A stretch of 64,000 nt of DNA, taken from positions 3,720,001 through 3,784,000 of the forward strand of contig NC_049566.1 of the NCBI RefSeq assembly GCF_013368755.1, given 5' to 3'. Below are positions 22,307 through 36,600 of this stretch, piece by piece. The stretch's first letter is position 1. Each line of letters begins with the position of its first letter. The notes beneath the pieces are model-generated. The model worked only from the letters and a program-made list of their open reading frames with translations. It did no database searches and had not been told where the DNA came from. Source of the stretch: Talaromyces rugulosus. Taxonomy: Eukaryota > Ascomycota > Eurotiomycetes > Eurotiales > Trichocomaceae. The translations under genes and the position numbers were made by a program.

Positions 22307-24002
22307 ATGGCCGACACACTTGCAACGCAACTTAGCAACACAAAATTGGGGTATGAATAAACTGTGCTCTCGTGGATGCGTCATTGGTTTAATCGATGGA
22401 TTGATTTTAGTGATGCGAACCCGGAAGGAGCATGGAAGGACACTCTGAAAATTCCCGCAAAAGACACACGAACACAGACCGAGGTTCGTTAATTTCGACC
22501 GTCGAGGACATTATTTTTCCAATGCTGATAATATACTAGGATGTCACTGCGACGAAGGGCCTCGAGTTCGAGGACTTCTACATCAAGAGAGAACTGATGA
22601 TGGGGATCTTTGAGGCTGGATTTGAAAAGCCGTCCCCAATTCAAGAAGAGACTATACCCGTTGCTCTCACGGGGAGAGACATTCTTGCTCGAGCAAAAAA
22701 CGGCACAGGAAAGACTGCTGCTTTTATCATTCCTACTCTCGAACGCATAAACCCGAAGAACACGAAAACGCAGGCTCTCATCCTTGTCCCCACTCGAGAG
22801 CTTGCTCTGCAGACCTCCCAAGTCTGCAAGACTCTTGGAAAGCATCTTGGAATCAACGTTATGGTAACTACTGGTGGTACCGGGCTGATGGACGATATCA
22901 TTCGTTTGAATGATGCAGTTCACATTATTGTTGGAACCCCCGGAAGAGTGCTTGATCTGGCAAGTAAAGGGGTTGCAGACTTGTCAGAATGCCCAACATT
23001 TGTCATGGATGAAGCGGATAAGCTTCTGTCTCCTGAATTTACCCCAGTCATTGAGCAGCTGCTCTCTTTTCACCCCAAAGACCGTCAGGTCATGCTGTTC
23101 AGTGCCACCTTCCCTATGATTGTGAAATCATTCAAGGTACGTTGATGCCTCTTTTTTTTTTTTTTAAAAAAAAGAAAAAAAACCTAACAACCGTACAGGA
23201 CAAACACATGCGTAATCCGTATGAGATCAACCTCATGGATGAACTTACCCTTCGCGGAATTACCCAATACTACGCCTTTGTCGAAGAAAAGCAGAAAGTC
23301 CACTGCCTCAACACTCTCTTCTCGAAACTTCAAATTAACCAATCCATCATCTTTTGCAACTCAACTAACCGTGTGGAGCTTTTGGCTAAGAAAATCACGG
23401 AACTCGGCTACTCCTGTTTCTACTCCCACGCCCGCATGCTTCAACAAAACCGTAACCGTGTTTTCCACGACTTTCGCAATGGTGTATGCCGAAATCTTGT
23501 TTGCTCCGATCTTCTCACTCGTGGTATCGATATCCAGGCAGTGAACGTCGTCATCAATTTCGACTTCCCGAAGAATGCCGAAACCTATCTCCATCGTATT
23601 GGTCGTTCTGGTCGATTCGGTCACTTGGGTCTGGCAATCAACCTGATCAACTGGGAGGATAGATTCAATCTTTACAAGATTGAACAGGAACTGGGTACCG
23701 AGATTCAGCCTATTCCTCAAGCGATTGACAAGAAGCTCTATGTCTATGAGTCTCCCGACACTATTCCGCGCCCGATAGCTAGCGCATCACAACCTCGTCC
23801 AGCAGAGGCCGAATATGATCAGCAAAATCGTCGTCACGGAAACTACCATACCGCTGGACACTTTGGGGCTCCAAACCGCGGCAGAGGACATTACCGAGGT
23901 CGCGGACAAGGCCAACGTCGCGGCGGAAACCATCACGATAACCACAGGTCGATGGGCGGTTACCCTCATGACAACAAACCCCAACCCACTCCAGCTTCTT
24001 AG
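22307..24002 (+). CDS. DHH1: DEAD-box RNA helicase DHH1 (DDX6)
   Basis: Cytoplasmic mRNA decapping activator and translational repressor found in P-bodies. Exons: 22307-22350, 22411-22483, 22540-23136 and 23199-24002 (505 residues). Helicase motifs in order: Q motif ([14 protein letters not shown]), Walker A (AKNGTGKT), PTREL, DEAD (VMDEADKLL), SAT (FSATFP) and HRIGRSGR. The C-terminal tail is rich in Arg-Gly, Asn, His and Pro, as in fungal DHH1. The intron before exon 4 contains a long T/A homopolymer run (about 23150-23181) before CCTAAC and ACAG. A long intron-containing leader and a 1.1-kb 3' flank suggest extended UTRs. Confidence 0.95.
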
Positions 24003-25107
24003 CTCCTTTGACGCTGATTTTCATTATGGTCAATGCATTGCGTTCCGGCTCCCCCCTTTCTCTCGTTGTCTTCAATGGTTTCAGTGCTTGTTTGGTATTC
24101 TTACGACTGGGAAATGATGAGCTTACGGTAGTGCTACCAGAATTGTATCATACGTCCAAGGTGTCTTCAACATTATTTTTCCATGGCGCACGAACCTGAT
24201 ATTCTCTGGAGCAGAAGGCTATGGTTTTTATGACTTGTTTCTCTTTTTTCACTTGTCAGAGGTGGCGTTCTGTTTGGCGCAACTGGCTGGTGGATTGCAG
24301 TCTTTTTCGTTGAGGAACTCCCCAGCATCGGATGCTACTCTTTCTGAGATTACGGTTTTCATCTTTATGGCGGCGAGTATGTATTTTGTTGTGTTGTACA
24401 CGTTGAACACATCTCACAGCCTTTCTGTTTAATCACCGTTACTGTTCATTTTAGTGGCGGTCTCTTGCATACCTTCTCCTTTCTTGATATGTGTCTTTGT
24501 TTATTCCCCGGGCGAGGACTTTTCCTTGGTTCCCCTTTTACAACCAAAGTGAACGAGCCTATCGCCATGTTTGTTCCTGGTCCGGCTCGTGCCTTTTTTT
24601 GACCTGTTCGTTTCGCGAAAACAACCGCAAGGCTAGTTTCATGCTGATACGAGCGAAGAGGCCTTGTCCTGGACAAGAGCTCGCAATAGTCCCTATTTTA
24701 CCCCTTCACCTCTCACGCTTTCACTACGCGACAATATATGCAACAAGCCAAAGCAAAAGAAAGATTTAAAGAAAAAGAAAAAATCCGGAGGAGTTCTAGA
24801 GCTTACTGTACTTAGAACAGTTTTGTACGTTAGTCTAGAAATGCCAATTTTCCCTCCGAATACTTTTAGTACGGTAGAGCTTTCATTATTATGTAGTTAG
24901 CTAGTTAGTTATGGAGTATAGAGTAACTATGTGTATGTAGTAGACAAAAGTAGACCCTAATCTTATCGTCCTCCCCGATTTCGCAATGTAGGTTGACGCT
25001 AGTCCCGAGCTGTCCCTAGTCCGGCTGCTGTTGACTGATGACGAACCGCAATAAAGAAATAATTGCATAAGTCTCACTGCTGCCCATTGCAATTGGGACC
25101 TGAATAG
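24003..25107. other. 1.1-kb non-coding stretch after DHH1
   Basis: No frame here resembles a protein and no clear spliced gene can be built. It is T-rich just after DHH1 and probably contains a long DHH1 3' UTR followed by the CTP1 promoter. I see no tRNA-like arms. Confidence 0.5.
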
Positions 25108-26482
25108 ATGGCGTCCAAAGACGAGGATCGTCGACCCAAGGTAATTTCTTTTCTTCTTTCTTTTCTTTCTTGTCTGCTAACCAGTTCATCAACTAGGCCA
25201 GCGCGCTGCGTTCTATTATAGCCGGATCCACGGCCGGAGCAGTCGAGGTTGGTAGGTGTTGCGCATTCTCTCCCTGGTTTCGTGTAAAGAATTTTGGTGT
25301 CGTTGGCTAACAATTAGTTTTTTTTATTAAATAGCGATAACGTACCCTGCGGAATGTCCGTGAACGCCTCTTTCTCCAATTCTTCTAGTGTAGCAGTGCT
25401 AACTGTTGGCCGGTAGTTGCAAAGACACGCACCCAGCTCAACCACCGACTACCTGACTCGAAGAAGCTTCCCTGGCCACCATTTGGCAGTCAATGGTATG
25501 CTGGTTGCACTACATTGATAATAGGGAACTCTTTGAAGGCTGGAATACGTAGGTCCGGTCTTTTTATAGTCACATGGGACGACACTGATGAAATATGGAA
25601 AAGGGTTCGTTGCCTTTGACAAATTCAAATCGCTTCTACAAGATGAAGACGGTAAAATCTCCGGACCGAAGACGGTTATTGCAGGTTTTGGGGCTGGTTT
25701 CACCGAATCGCTATTTGCCGTGACGCCGTTTGAAAGTATTAAGACGCAGCTGTAAGTTGGGCGAAATCACGCACTACGACCTTGATAACTGATTCAACAC
25801 TGTACCTCCACAGTATCGATGACCGCAAATCCGCGAACCCGAGAATGCGAGGATTTCTGCACGGAAGCAAAATAATTGCCCAAGAGAGGGGTATCCGTGG
25901 GTTCTTCCAAGGACTTGTCCCGACCACGGCACGTCAAGCCGCAAACTCAGCAGTTAGATTTTCGAGTTATACGACCCTGAAGCAATTTGCGCAAGGTTAC
26001 GTTGCGCCTGGAGAGAAATTAGGGACGCTTAGTACCTTTGCTATTGGAGGAGTTGCTGGTATAATCACGGTGTGAGTGACTCGTTGATTTTGATATCAGA
26101 TCAGTTCTTCAAAATATTGATATACTCCGGACTAGATACGTGACACAGCCACTTGACACAGTGAAAACAAGGTACGCAATCTTATGTTTCCCTTCTACTC
26201 GTCACTTGCTAATAAAAAAAGGATGCAATCTCTCGATGCAAAGAGCCTCTACAAGAACAGTCTTACTTGTGCCGCGAGTATAGTGAAAGACGAGGGCGTC
26301 TTCACTCTCTGGTCCGGGGCAATGCCACGCCTGGCACGGTTAATTCTGAGCGGAGGAATTGTGTTCACCATGTTTGTCTTGCCCGATGATAAATTGAGTT
26401 TCATGCTGACGCCGAGATGTCAAGGTACGAAAAAACTATGGAGGGACTCGATTCCCTCGACCCTGAGCGTAAGTATTTATGA
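25108..26482 (+). CDS. CTP1: Mitochondrial citrate (tricarboxylate) carrier CTP1
   Basis: Inner-membrane carrier exchanging citrate, normally with malate. Nine exons: 25108-25140, 25197-25251, 25335-25355, 25417-25548, 25604-25751, 25814-26071, 26136-26171, 26222-26371 and 26425-26482 (296 residues). All three repeats carry the carrier signature P-x-[DE]-x-x-[KR]: PAEFAKTR, PFESIKTQ and PLDTVKTR. Conserved CTP segments include IDDRKSANPRMRGF, PTTARQAANSAVRF and LARLILSGGIVFTMYEKT. The third exon is only 21 bases and the codon of the first signature Phe is split by the following intron. The stop at 26480-26482 is 115 bases from the convergent MRF1 stop. Confidence 0.93.
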
Positions 26483-26597
26483 TTGGTCTAGTCTAGAACG
26501 TGAAGCATGGGTTATTCGGTTTCGAATAAGAGTTGGAAATAAAATTTGTACCATCTTAGAAATACAGCTTTATTATAATACAGTGGAAGAGAAAAGG

Positions 26598-27980
26598 TTA
26601 CTCCTTTTTCAGCTTCTCCTCCGCGATCATGTCTTCTACATCGCGGTCCCCCAGGCACTTTCGGACACTGTCCATGATTGTTTCTAGCCCATGGCCGCCA
26701 TCGAGTACATTCGATAGATCATGTATTGTAGCTCCGCTTCGATGGTCGGTGCATCGACTCTGACTGAAATTGTAAGTCCGGACTTTGTCACCCCGGCCCA
26801 TCCTAGCCACGCCGCCCATTGCGCCTCTTCGCAGCTTGACCATCTCTTCCTCGCGAGCCTCTCGTTTCCTCTCGGCGAGCTTGGCTCGGAGCAGCTGCCA
26901 GGCGCTTTTGCGGTTGGCGTGTTGGGATCTCGAATCTTGCATGGAGACGGTGACCCCCGTCGGAATATGGGTTAATCGAATCGCAGATTCTGTCTTGTTT
27001 ACATGCTGACCTCCAGCACCACTGGCTCGCATCTTTTCTAACCGCACTTCCTGCGGATCGACATAGTAGTCACTGTTTGGGTCTTCGAAATTCACAGCCC
27101 CATCGTTTGCTGCTGCTGTCTCTGGGAAACTGGGCAGAATCATCACGCTGACAGCGCTAGTATGCGTGCGGCCTTTGGTCTCTGTCGCTGGCACTCTCTG
27201 CACGCGATGCACTCCAATCTCGGTCCTCAGGATATCGTAACTGCCGGGCGTCTCGATCTCCACCACGGCTTCGGTGAGGCGCGCGTCTGCCGTCGATACC
27301 GCATCTTCCATGTCTTGCTTCACGATAGTCGCGCGCAGCCCGTTGCTCGAGCAAAACGAAGTGTACATCCTCAGCAGCTCTAGAGCGAAGAGTCCCGCCT
27401 CGTCGCCGCCGGCACCGGGCCTGATTTCTAAAAGACATGGGAGAGTAGCGAAAGGGTGTCGCGGGATAAGGGCTTTTTTCAATTCCTCCGATACGGTCGG
27501 AAGTGTCGATTTGGTATGGTCGAGATCCTCGATAGCGAGCGATTTTAGTTCCGAGTCAGTTTCGGGGTCTTCAAGTAGTGCTTCCAATTCTGCGATGCTC
27601 TGGGTGAGTCAGTCGGTTTTGTTTCTCTTCGGCAGTTCTCGTTATTGACACACATCATTGGCTTTGTCCCAATCCTTCAAAACCTTGACAATAGGCGCCA
27701 GTTCACCCACGCGCTTTGCGACTTTGGGATCGAAACCCTCGCTCAGGGTTGCTGAAAGTTCGTCATGTTGTTTCGCGATCGAACGAGCCCGGGTGAATAG
27801 CACTTCTGATATACCGGCGACTAGAAGAGCAGAGTTATAGATATTGAAATTTCAGTAAAGCAGCCCGGAAACACACTTACCTGACGATTCAAACCGTCTC
27901 TGGCTGATGGGAAAGTATCTCCTTGAGCTCGTGACCGAGTGCCGGACACATCTTGAGAATATGGCGCTTGCTCCAAACAT
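26598..27980 (-). CDS. MRF1: Mitochondrial peptide chain release factor 1 (MRF1)
   Basis: Recognises UAA/UAG on the mitoribosome and releases the finished peptide. Exons on the minus strand: 27980-27881, 27820-27654 and 27599-26598 (422 residues). Exon 1 gives MFGASAIFSRCVRHSVTSSR, an Arg/Ser-rich presequence without acidic residues. The family landmarks are IRPGAGGDEA, the codon-recognition segment RVPATETKGRTHTS and the catalytic GGQ loop (GAGGQHVNKTESAIRL), followed by TYNFSQSRCTDHR. The start is the first ATG in the frame reached by splicing; a longer open frame upstream (to 28293) is out of register. Confidence 0.93.
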
Positions 27981-28339
27981 CCTCCCAGGGACCATTGGAG
28001 GTATATTTAAACCAAAGCGTCTGTATCATGAGTAATAATCCATGATTTTGCTGCTGTATACACCACAATTCGTCTTGTAATGATCCGAGGGCAGCATCAT
28101 GATAATTGTTTTCGTGAAACGCGAGATAAAAAGAGGTCACGTGGAGATAAGGATACATTACCGTAATGACCACGTATTGGACTGTAAAGGCCAGACTGGA
28201 TAAAGACGTTCCTGAAACCACATCACTGCTGCACCCCAAAAGAACCATCTGAATGATGTGAACATGACCCTGAAGAGGTCTCACCAGCGCCACCTCTGAA
28301 ATACGACTTTACTACATCGACAATCCTTTAAACACCATA
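27981..28339. promoter_or_regulatory. Divergent promoter, MRF1 / J-protein
   Basis: A 359-base spacer shared by the two oppositely oriented genes. A 134-codon minus-strand frame crosses it into MRF1 exon 1, but in a different register and with no family resemblance, so I leave it unannotated. No named promoter element is obvious. Confidence 0.45.
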
Positions 28340-29960
28340 ATGTTATTGCCAACCAAGACAAGCAGCGCCATTCTACTGGCCTGCCTCGGAGTCGCTTCTT
28401 GCCTCCAGGCTTCTGACATTCCGGCAGACTTGCCAGTCTTGTCGCTGGTGGCGTCTGCCAAATCGCATCTTGCAGGAGGCTCGCCGCGAGACGCGCTGGT
28501 CTATTTTGACGCTGCTGTCGCCCGCGATCCCACGAATTATTTAACCATCTTCCAGCGCGGAGCGACCTATCTGTCTCTGGGCAAAGACGCCCAAGCCACA
28601 GATGACTTCAACCGAGTTCTGGAACTGAAACCCGACTTTGACGGAGCCTTTGTACAACGTGCGAGGATCAAGGCCAAGGTCGCCGACTGGAACAGCGCCA
28701 AAGACGATCTGATCAGCGCTGGCAAGAAATCATCGCCCGAGTTCGCGGAGCTAGAAGCAGCGCAAGTCGCACAGGGGGCTGCAGAAGAGGCGGGGGCAAA
28801 GGGGGACTGGGAAACTTGTGTTGATCAGGCTGGGGTTGCCATTTCAAAGGCGACCGCGACTCTGAGCTTACGGCAACTTCGATCTCGATGTCGGTTTGAG
28901 AAGGGCGATATACAGGAAGCCCTCAGTGACCTGGGTCATGTCTTGCACATTTCCCCCGGCTCAGTGGAGCCACACCTACAGATTTCATCGACGTTATTCT
29001 ACGCCTTGAACGATTCCGAGCGGGGGCTGGCTCAGATTCGAAAATGCCTTCACTCGGACCCGGATTCTAAACCGTGCAGTCGGCTCTACCGCAGGGAAAG
29101 ACAGACCACCAAGCAGCTTGACCAGGTCCATGAGTTAATGAAGAAGCGCAAATTCAACAACGCAGCCAACATCCTGGTGGGCGATAAAGACGAAAGCGGC
29201 TTGATTGATGATGTCAAGGAAGACGTGAAGGATGCTCGTGAATCAAACCACATCCACCCCAACGCTCCCAACCAATTTTATGATTCCCTTATAGAAACCA
29301 CTTGTGAAGTGTATAGAGGCGTAAGTTTTGTTTGTCCTTACTACTTCTGTCTGAATAAGTGCTAAAAAGTTATTCGCGCAGATGAACTCTCTCAAAAAGG
29401 GATCTACATACTGCTCCGAAGCCCTCAAATCAAATCCACACTCTTTACACGGTCTCCTTTATCAAGCTCAAACTCAAATCAACGAGGATGAGTTCGAAAA
29501 AGCAGTTCACACACTCAACACTGCAAAGGAACACCACCAAGGCTCCGGCGAAGTCCAGGAAATGCTTCGCAAAGCCGAGGTCTTGTTGAAACGATCAAAG
29601 CAAAAGGATTACTACAAGGTCCTCAATGTGAACCGCGATGCAGATGAAAGGACTATCAAGCGATCGTATCGACAACTCACCAAAATCCATCACCCGGATA
29701 AAGCCGTTTCCCAGGGTGTGACCAAAGAAGAGGCCGAGAAGAAAATGGCCGCAATCAACGAAGCCTACGAGATCCTTTCGGATCCAGAGTTGAAAACACG
29801 CTATGACAACGGCGATGACCCCAATGACCCGGAAGCCCAGAGATCCCATCCTTTCCAGGGACATCCATTTGGTCAAAGGGGTGGTGGCGGCCAGCAATTC
29901 TTCTTCCAACAAGGGGGCCCTCAATTCAAATTTTCTGGTGGTGGGGGATTTCCATTTTAG
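28340..29960 (+). CDS. ER-lumenal TPR and J-domain co-chaperone (p58IPK/DNAJC3-like)
   Basis: Likely co-chaperone of BiP/Kar2 in the ER. Exons: 28340-29320 and 29382-29960 (519 residues). The first 25 residues look like a cleavable signal peptide (basic MLLPTK, then SSAILLACLGVASCLQA). Tandem TPR repeats follow (for example DALVYFDAAVARDPTNYL and FQRGATYLSLGKDAQA), as in p58IPK. A J domain begins near DYYKVLNVNRDADERTIK with the essential HPD (KIHHPDKAV), and a glycine/glutamine/phenylalanine-rich tail ends GGGGFPF. There is no HDEL/KDEL-type retention signal. Two conserved Cys pairs fit a lumenal location. Confidence 0.88.
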
Positions 29961-30136
29961 ACATGTAAAGTATAATTGTATTTTTTGTTTCAATAAGAAT
30001 TTTTATCTTCAAGCTCCTCAACAGCATTTGTGCAACCGTATCGTAACCTGCTGTTTCACCCGGTATAGATATATTCAAAGTGTGGGTCCATTTTATTTTT
30101 GCTTCCAGGATAACCTACTTCTTTAGCAATTTCTCT

Positions 30137-31013
30137 TCACTTCTTCTTCGGGGCATCTGTGAGAGGGACATAGTTGACGGCAAAGACTTTCTGCTTGTGC
30201 ACTGATCCATCGGCCTTCTTGTCCACAACCCATATAAACTGACCAGTACCCATGCCGAGCTGATCCAAAACATGTTCCGAAGGTTCCGACTCCACCGGAA
30301 TAAACAACCGACCAGGAGCATTCAACTGTTCAATCAGGACCGGATGAAGCGTTGCAGCAGCAGCGCCGACGTGAATGGCATGGTATGGCCCGCGCTCTTT
30401 CCAGCCCAAGCGGCCATCGCCAGCGACAAACTCGACCTTTTTGGACTTGAGCAAGTTGCGGCCATCTTCTGATTTGCTCATGTTTGCATGTGCTATGTCG
30501 ACGAGTTCCTGGATGTGGTCTATGCCGACCACGTGGCCATCGGACTCGGTGGTGGGTGAGGTCTGGTCTGTGATAAGATTTGCAAGCACATGTGTCAAAT
30601 AGCCGGATCCGGAGCCAACGTCCAACACGCGCGAACCAGGGTGCAAATGGTCGATCAGGTATTCGCAGGCATGGCCGTGCATATGGGGCGCGGAGATGGT
30701 AGCACCATAGCCTATGGGCTGAGGGGAGTCTGAGTATGGACTGGACGGTGCATAATGATCCCGGTCAACCTTGCGGGCAGAATTCTTGGGTTAGTACGTT
30801 TGTTTGATAGTTGAGCCTGACCATGAACAAGATTGATTCGGATGGAAAAGACAGGTAAAAGGTATAAGATCAAGACAAAGTGAAGACTGGATAGGCTCTC
30901 GTGATGCTCACACCAAGCATTGCCCGTTTCACCCGCTCATTCTGTATCAACCCCGCACTCCAAAGATTCTCGATAAGCTCTGTGTTCGTGGTGCCGGAGC
31001 AGAACCATGCCAT
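30137..31013 (-). CDS. Protein-L-isoaspartate O-methyltransferase (PCMT)
   Basis: Repairs isomerised Asp/Asn residues using S-adenosylmethionine. Exons on the minus strand: 31013-30912 and 30769-30137 (244 residues). The start MAWFCSGTTNTELIENLW matches the family N-terminus. Motifs: YGATISAPHMHGHACEYL (the T-x-S-x-P-x-M-H active-site segment), SAM motif I (VLDVGSGSGYLTHVLA), the acidic ribose-binding residue in VVGIDH, and LNAPGRLFIPVE. The 142-base intron has a clear TACTAACCC branch. The C-terminus ends in a lysine run. The gene lies convergent to the J-protein gene (176-base gap). Confidence 0.93.
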
Positions 31014-31384
31014 CGTAAAGGTTCGCTTGAAGAACCGACCTAGAGCCACGGCGACAAAGATAGTAACCTTGAACGAGAAAAGAGGATGATATTGGTTTTG
31101 TTTCTAGACAAGTAACAAGTGCAATCAGGTGGTGAGGGCAAAGCACAGTACGCCGTGAGACCTCCTGCTTCATATAAAGCACGGCTCAAAGTTCCAGCAG
31201 CTACAGAGAGGCAAGTGCGTTACGCTTTCATCATTGATCATGTGCCAATGACGCCAGAACCGCGTTGCACGTGAGGGGCCCGGGCTGGGCCAATCATCGC
31301 TCGCTACGAACATCTAGATCTATAAGAGCATAAATATTGACAGTTCATGGCATTCGTTGAAGAATTATTAATCGTGTTGCATTA
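31014..31384. other. Intergenic, PCMT promoter and Cdc7 3' flank
   Basis: A 371-base spacer between two minus-strand genes. I see no coding frame of substance and no RNA gene. Confidence 0.45.
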
Positions 31385-33019
<1,635 letters not shown>

Positions 33020-33657
33020 GGCAGTCTTAGGCTGAAAACGAGGCTGCAATAGCTCAATCGTGCTCGATCGTGACGCGTTAACAGTACAGGCGATAAGATG
33101 TCCGGCCTTCAATTGGTTAGCTATGCACATATTCTCAAGAGCAATGGCAGGTAGGGCTGACAGTGTGGGTTTGTTGCTATTGCCATCGTCCTAGGAAGCC
33201 GCTAGATGTTGTTTATTATTGTTGTTTTTTATTATTATCGATAACCAGGTTGTTTACAGAGTGTATCGAGACGCCGTTGAATGCGGCAGGCGGTGAACCC
33301 CGCCCAAACGGGCTCGCCAAACAAGGAATCGTCACTTCCATTTCATTCCTTGATCCTAATAGACGAGGGCACCATTCTTTCTCATCGCCTTCGCAGGACT
33401 TACATCTCCTGCTGTTTATTACAAGCCGGAATCTGGATTGAATGCGATCATCAGCGGACTGCACTGACGCGAAGAACCGAATAGCTGGATAGGTCCCTCT
33501 CGCGCCAAGACGGCTGACCTCAGCGGCCCAAAAGGGCAAAACACAAACACAACACGGACTTTCCCCCGCTTATTTCCTGACTCCGACAAAGACGCCTACG
33601 CCATCCGTCCACCTTTCACCTTTGGCGCATACACATCACACCGTCGCGCTCGCCAAA
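33020..33657. promoter_or_regulatory. Divergent promoter, Cdc7 kinase / condensin CND1
   Basis: A 638-base spacer between two cell-cycle genes transcribed away from each other. It contains ACGCGT at 33073-33078. A T/A-rich low-complexity stretch lies at 33205-33245. No coding exon is seen. Confidence 0.5.
33073..33078. promoter_or_regulatory. ACGCGT, MCB-like (MBF) site upstream of Cdc7 kinase
   Basis: Palindromic ACGCGT 54 bases upstream of the kinase ATG and 580 bases from the condensin ATG. It is the core MBF binding sequence; function is inferred from position and gene identity. It could also lie within the kinase leader. Confidence 0.45.
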
Positions 33658-36600
33658 ATGGAGGACAGAATAGATTTTGACATTAACGAATCGCTAAAAT
33701 ACTATCTTAGCGACCCTTCGTCTGTGCCCACGCCCGACGCTGATCCCGAATTATTTGATTGCGAAAATGAGACCGAGTTGCTCTCAACGTCTCTGGTAGA
33801 CGGCGTCATCAACCCGATTGTCGATGGGATTGCAGAGAACCCTGAAGCGCTGACACGCGCTTCCTTCTTTGACTCGCTTCAGATCCTCCTCAAGTGAGCA
33901 TGCCCTGGTCTATGGGAAAAACGGGGACTGAGCTAATTTTCATCTAGATACTGTGTTGTCCTACCGTCGAAAAGCCTCAGCAAGATCCTGGACCTCATTG
34001 TGTCCGGCCTTGCCATGCAGGCCGATGTTGTCCATAGCGACCTGGAAGCAGACGAACCGGAGGCCGTGCAGCACCACAAGAAATTGCTGGAGATGTATGG
34101 CTTCCTCCTCCAGTGGGCCCTCTCCGCCGTCGAAGTCAAGGCTGCCGAAAAGCCAGCAACAGCAGCCCCCGTACGTCGCGCTGGAAAATCTGGAAAATCA
34201 AAAAACGCCAAAGACGGCACCTTCGACTGGACCGCGCAAATCCAGATATCCATGGAGACAATGTGCAAAGTGTTGAAATTGAAGCTGGGAAAGATATTTC
34301 TTACGACCTCCGATCGAGACACGTTTGTGAATCTATTCACGCGATCCATATATCTGCTACTGGAAAATGAGCAGCGAGTTAAAAATATGCCGATTCGGAT
34401 GCACGCCTTCAAGGTCTTGTGTATTGCAGTAAAGCACCATGGACATGCTTTTGGTATGCTATATCAGATTAAGTATGGATCGAGCTGTGTTAACGGTATA
34501 TATAGGAGCACAAACATCTATTGTGCAAAGTTTGACTTATTTCGAGCACTTGTCGGAGCCCATGGCCGAGTTTCTTCATATCCTTTCTGAGCAGTACGAC
34601 TACACGCAGCTAGGAGACGAAATATTAAGGTTTGCATAACAAAGAATTTGCGTCGAATTTCTTGCTAATGTTGTAAAAGGGAACTTGCGAACAAAGAATT
34701 CAACTCTAACGACACAAGAGGCCCCAAATCAGTGTCTAGCTTTATAGTCAAATTGTCGGAGCTCGCTCCTCGACTTGTTATCAAACAAATGACTCTTCTT
34801 GCTAAGCAATTGGATAGCGAGGTAAGCTGCTCAACACCTGTGGGACGACAAACGCAACTGACTAGTCATAGTCATACGCAGTGCGATGCGCCATCATTGA
34901 AGTTTGCGGCAATCTCATCGCAGACCTCAGCAAAGAGGATGAAAGGGGCGAAAACTCCAAATCGCAAATCAATGCATTCTTCGATGTTCTCGAGGAACGC
35001 TTCTTGGATATCAATCCTTATTGCCGTTGTCGAGCAATCCAGGTATATATGCGACTATGTGACTTGGATCAAAAATTTCCAAAACGACGACAAACTGCTG
35101 CCGAACTAGCCGCGAGGAGCCTCGAAGATAGGAGCAGCAACGTGCGAAGAAATTCCATCAAGCTGTTAGCTAAATTGGTGTCAACTCATCCGTTCAGCGT
35201 CATGCATGGTGGTCAACTGGCATACAAAGATTGGGCGGCCCGGTTGGAAGCTGTTGAGGCTGAATTAGATGCTCTTAAGCCTCCTCCTGAAACCCCAGGC
35301 TTGGGAGAAACCCATATCGATGAAGAACTCTTGGATGATGCCACCCAACTTCCGGAGGATGACTCTCCTTCCACTCCCTCCAAAGCCCCCAAGATGACCG
35401 ACGAGCAGAAAGCTGCAGCCATGGAAAAAGCTGCCGAGGAAGCCGCAACTTCGGAGCTACTCGCAAGATTGCAGCTGACCAGGAAATACTATCTAGAAGC
35501 GATTCGCTTCATCCATGTTTTACATTCTGGTTCAAAGAGCGTTTGCCAACTGCTCTCGGCTCGAAATAAGAGTGAGGTTATCGAGGCCATGGACTTTTTT
35601 GTGGTCATCGATGCATACAAAGTTGAGACCGCAAGAACGGGAATCCGGCGCATGTTGCGTTTGATTTGGACAAAAGGAAATAGTGACGAAGGCAAAGGCG
35701 TCCAGACTCATTTGATCGACTGCTACAAGGGGCTTTTCTTCGATGCCCCAGACAGTTTCAGTGCCAATGACGCTGCGAACTATATTGCCCGCAATATGAT
35801 CAGTCTTACATTTGGCTCCTCGCCCGCAGAGCTGACTTCGCTTGAACAACTGCTTAGCACCATGATGAAATCTGGTCATGTCCCAGAAGGGGTTGTTACG
35901 AAGCTATGGCAAATATACAGCGTACAGCGAAGAGAGATATCGAAGACACAGCGACGAGGCTCAATCATTGTCCTCGGGATGCTTGCTCTTGCCGATCCGG
36001 AGATCGTCGTACAAGAAATAGAATCAATGCTCAGGATTGGCCTTGGCAGTCTTGGGCGGTCTGACTTGGTCCTCGCAAGGTACACTTGCATTGCCTTGCG
36101 GCGGATGATCCCTGGGCGACAGGCAAAGAGCAAGGACACCGTCGTCGCAAAGCTAACCAATGACCATCCGGTTCTGTCCAAGTTAGCCTCTATCACAGAG
36201 ATCACCGACGACAGCAAAGAATGGTATGGGGTTGCGGAACAGGCGATTGGTGCTATTTACGCGCTATCGAAACATCCGGATGTTCTCTGCTCAGATATCG
36301 TCCGAAGAAGGACAAAATCGGTTTTCCAAGCCACCTCACGCCCGTCTCCCAACCAGACAACAGTAGAAGGTGATGAACAACGACCAGGCACTGCATCTAG
36401 TGATGGCCAGACAGCCAAGGTCAAGCCAACATCTTCTGCGCTTTCTCAACTACTCTTTATCGTGGGCCATGTTGCTATTAAACAAATTGTTCATATTGAA
36501 TTGTGTGAGCTTGACTTTAAACGACATAAAGCAGAGCAAGAAAAGAACAAGTCGACCACGACCCAGACAAACGATCAGACAGAAGATAATGAACTTGATT

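Noticed and set aside
24003..25107. Small protein genes after DHH1
   Set aside because: Frames of 60-100 codons on both strands have random composition and no splice-consistent extension.
27889..28293. 134-codon minus-strand frame upstream of MRF1
   Set aside because: It is out of register with the spliced MRF1 exon 1, has no family resemblance, and ends inside exon 1; splicing from the ATG at 27980 gives a proper presequence.
33020..33130. Cdc7 kinase start 37 codons further upstream
   Set aside because: An in-frame ATG exists, but the added residues would include the ACGCGT promoter motif and do not resemble kinase N-termini.
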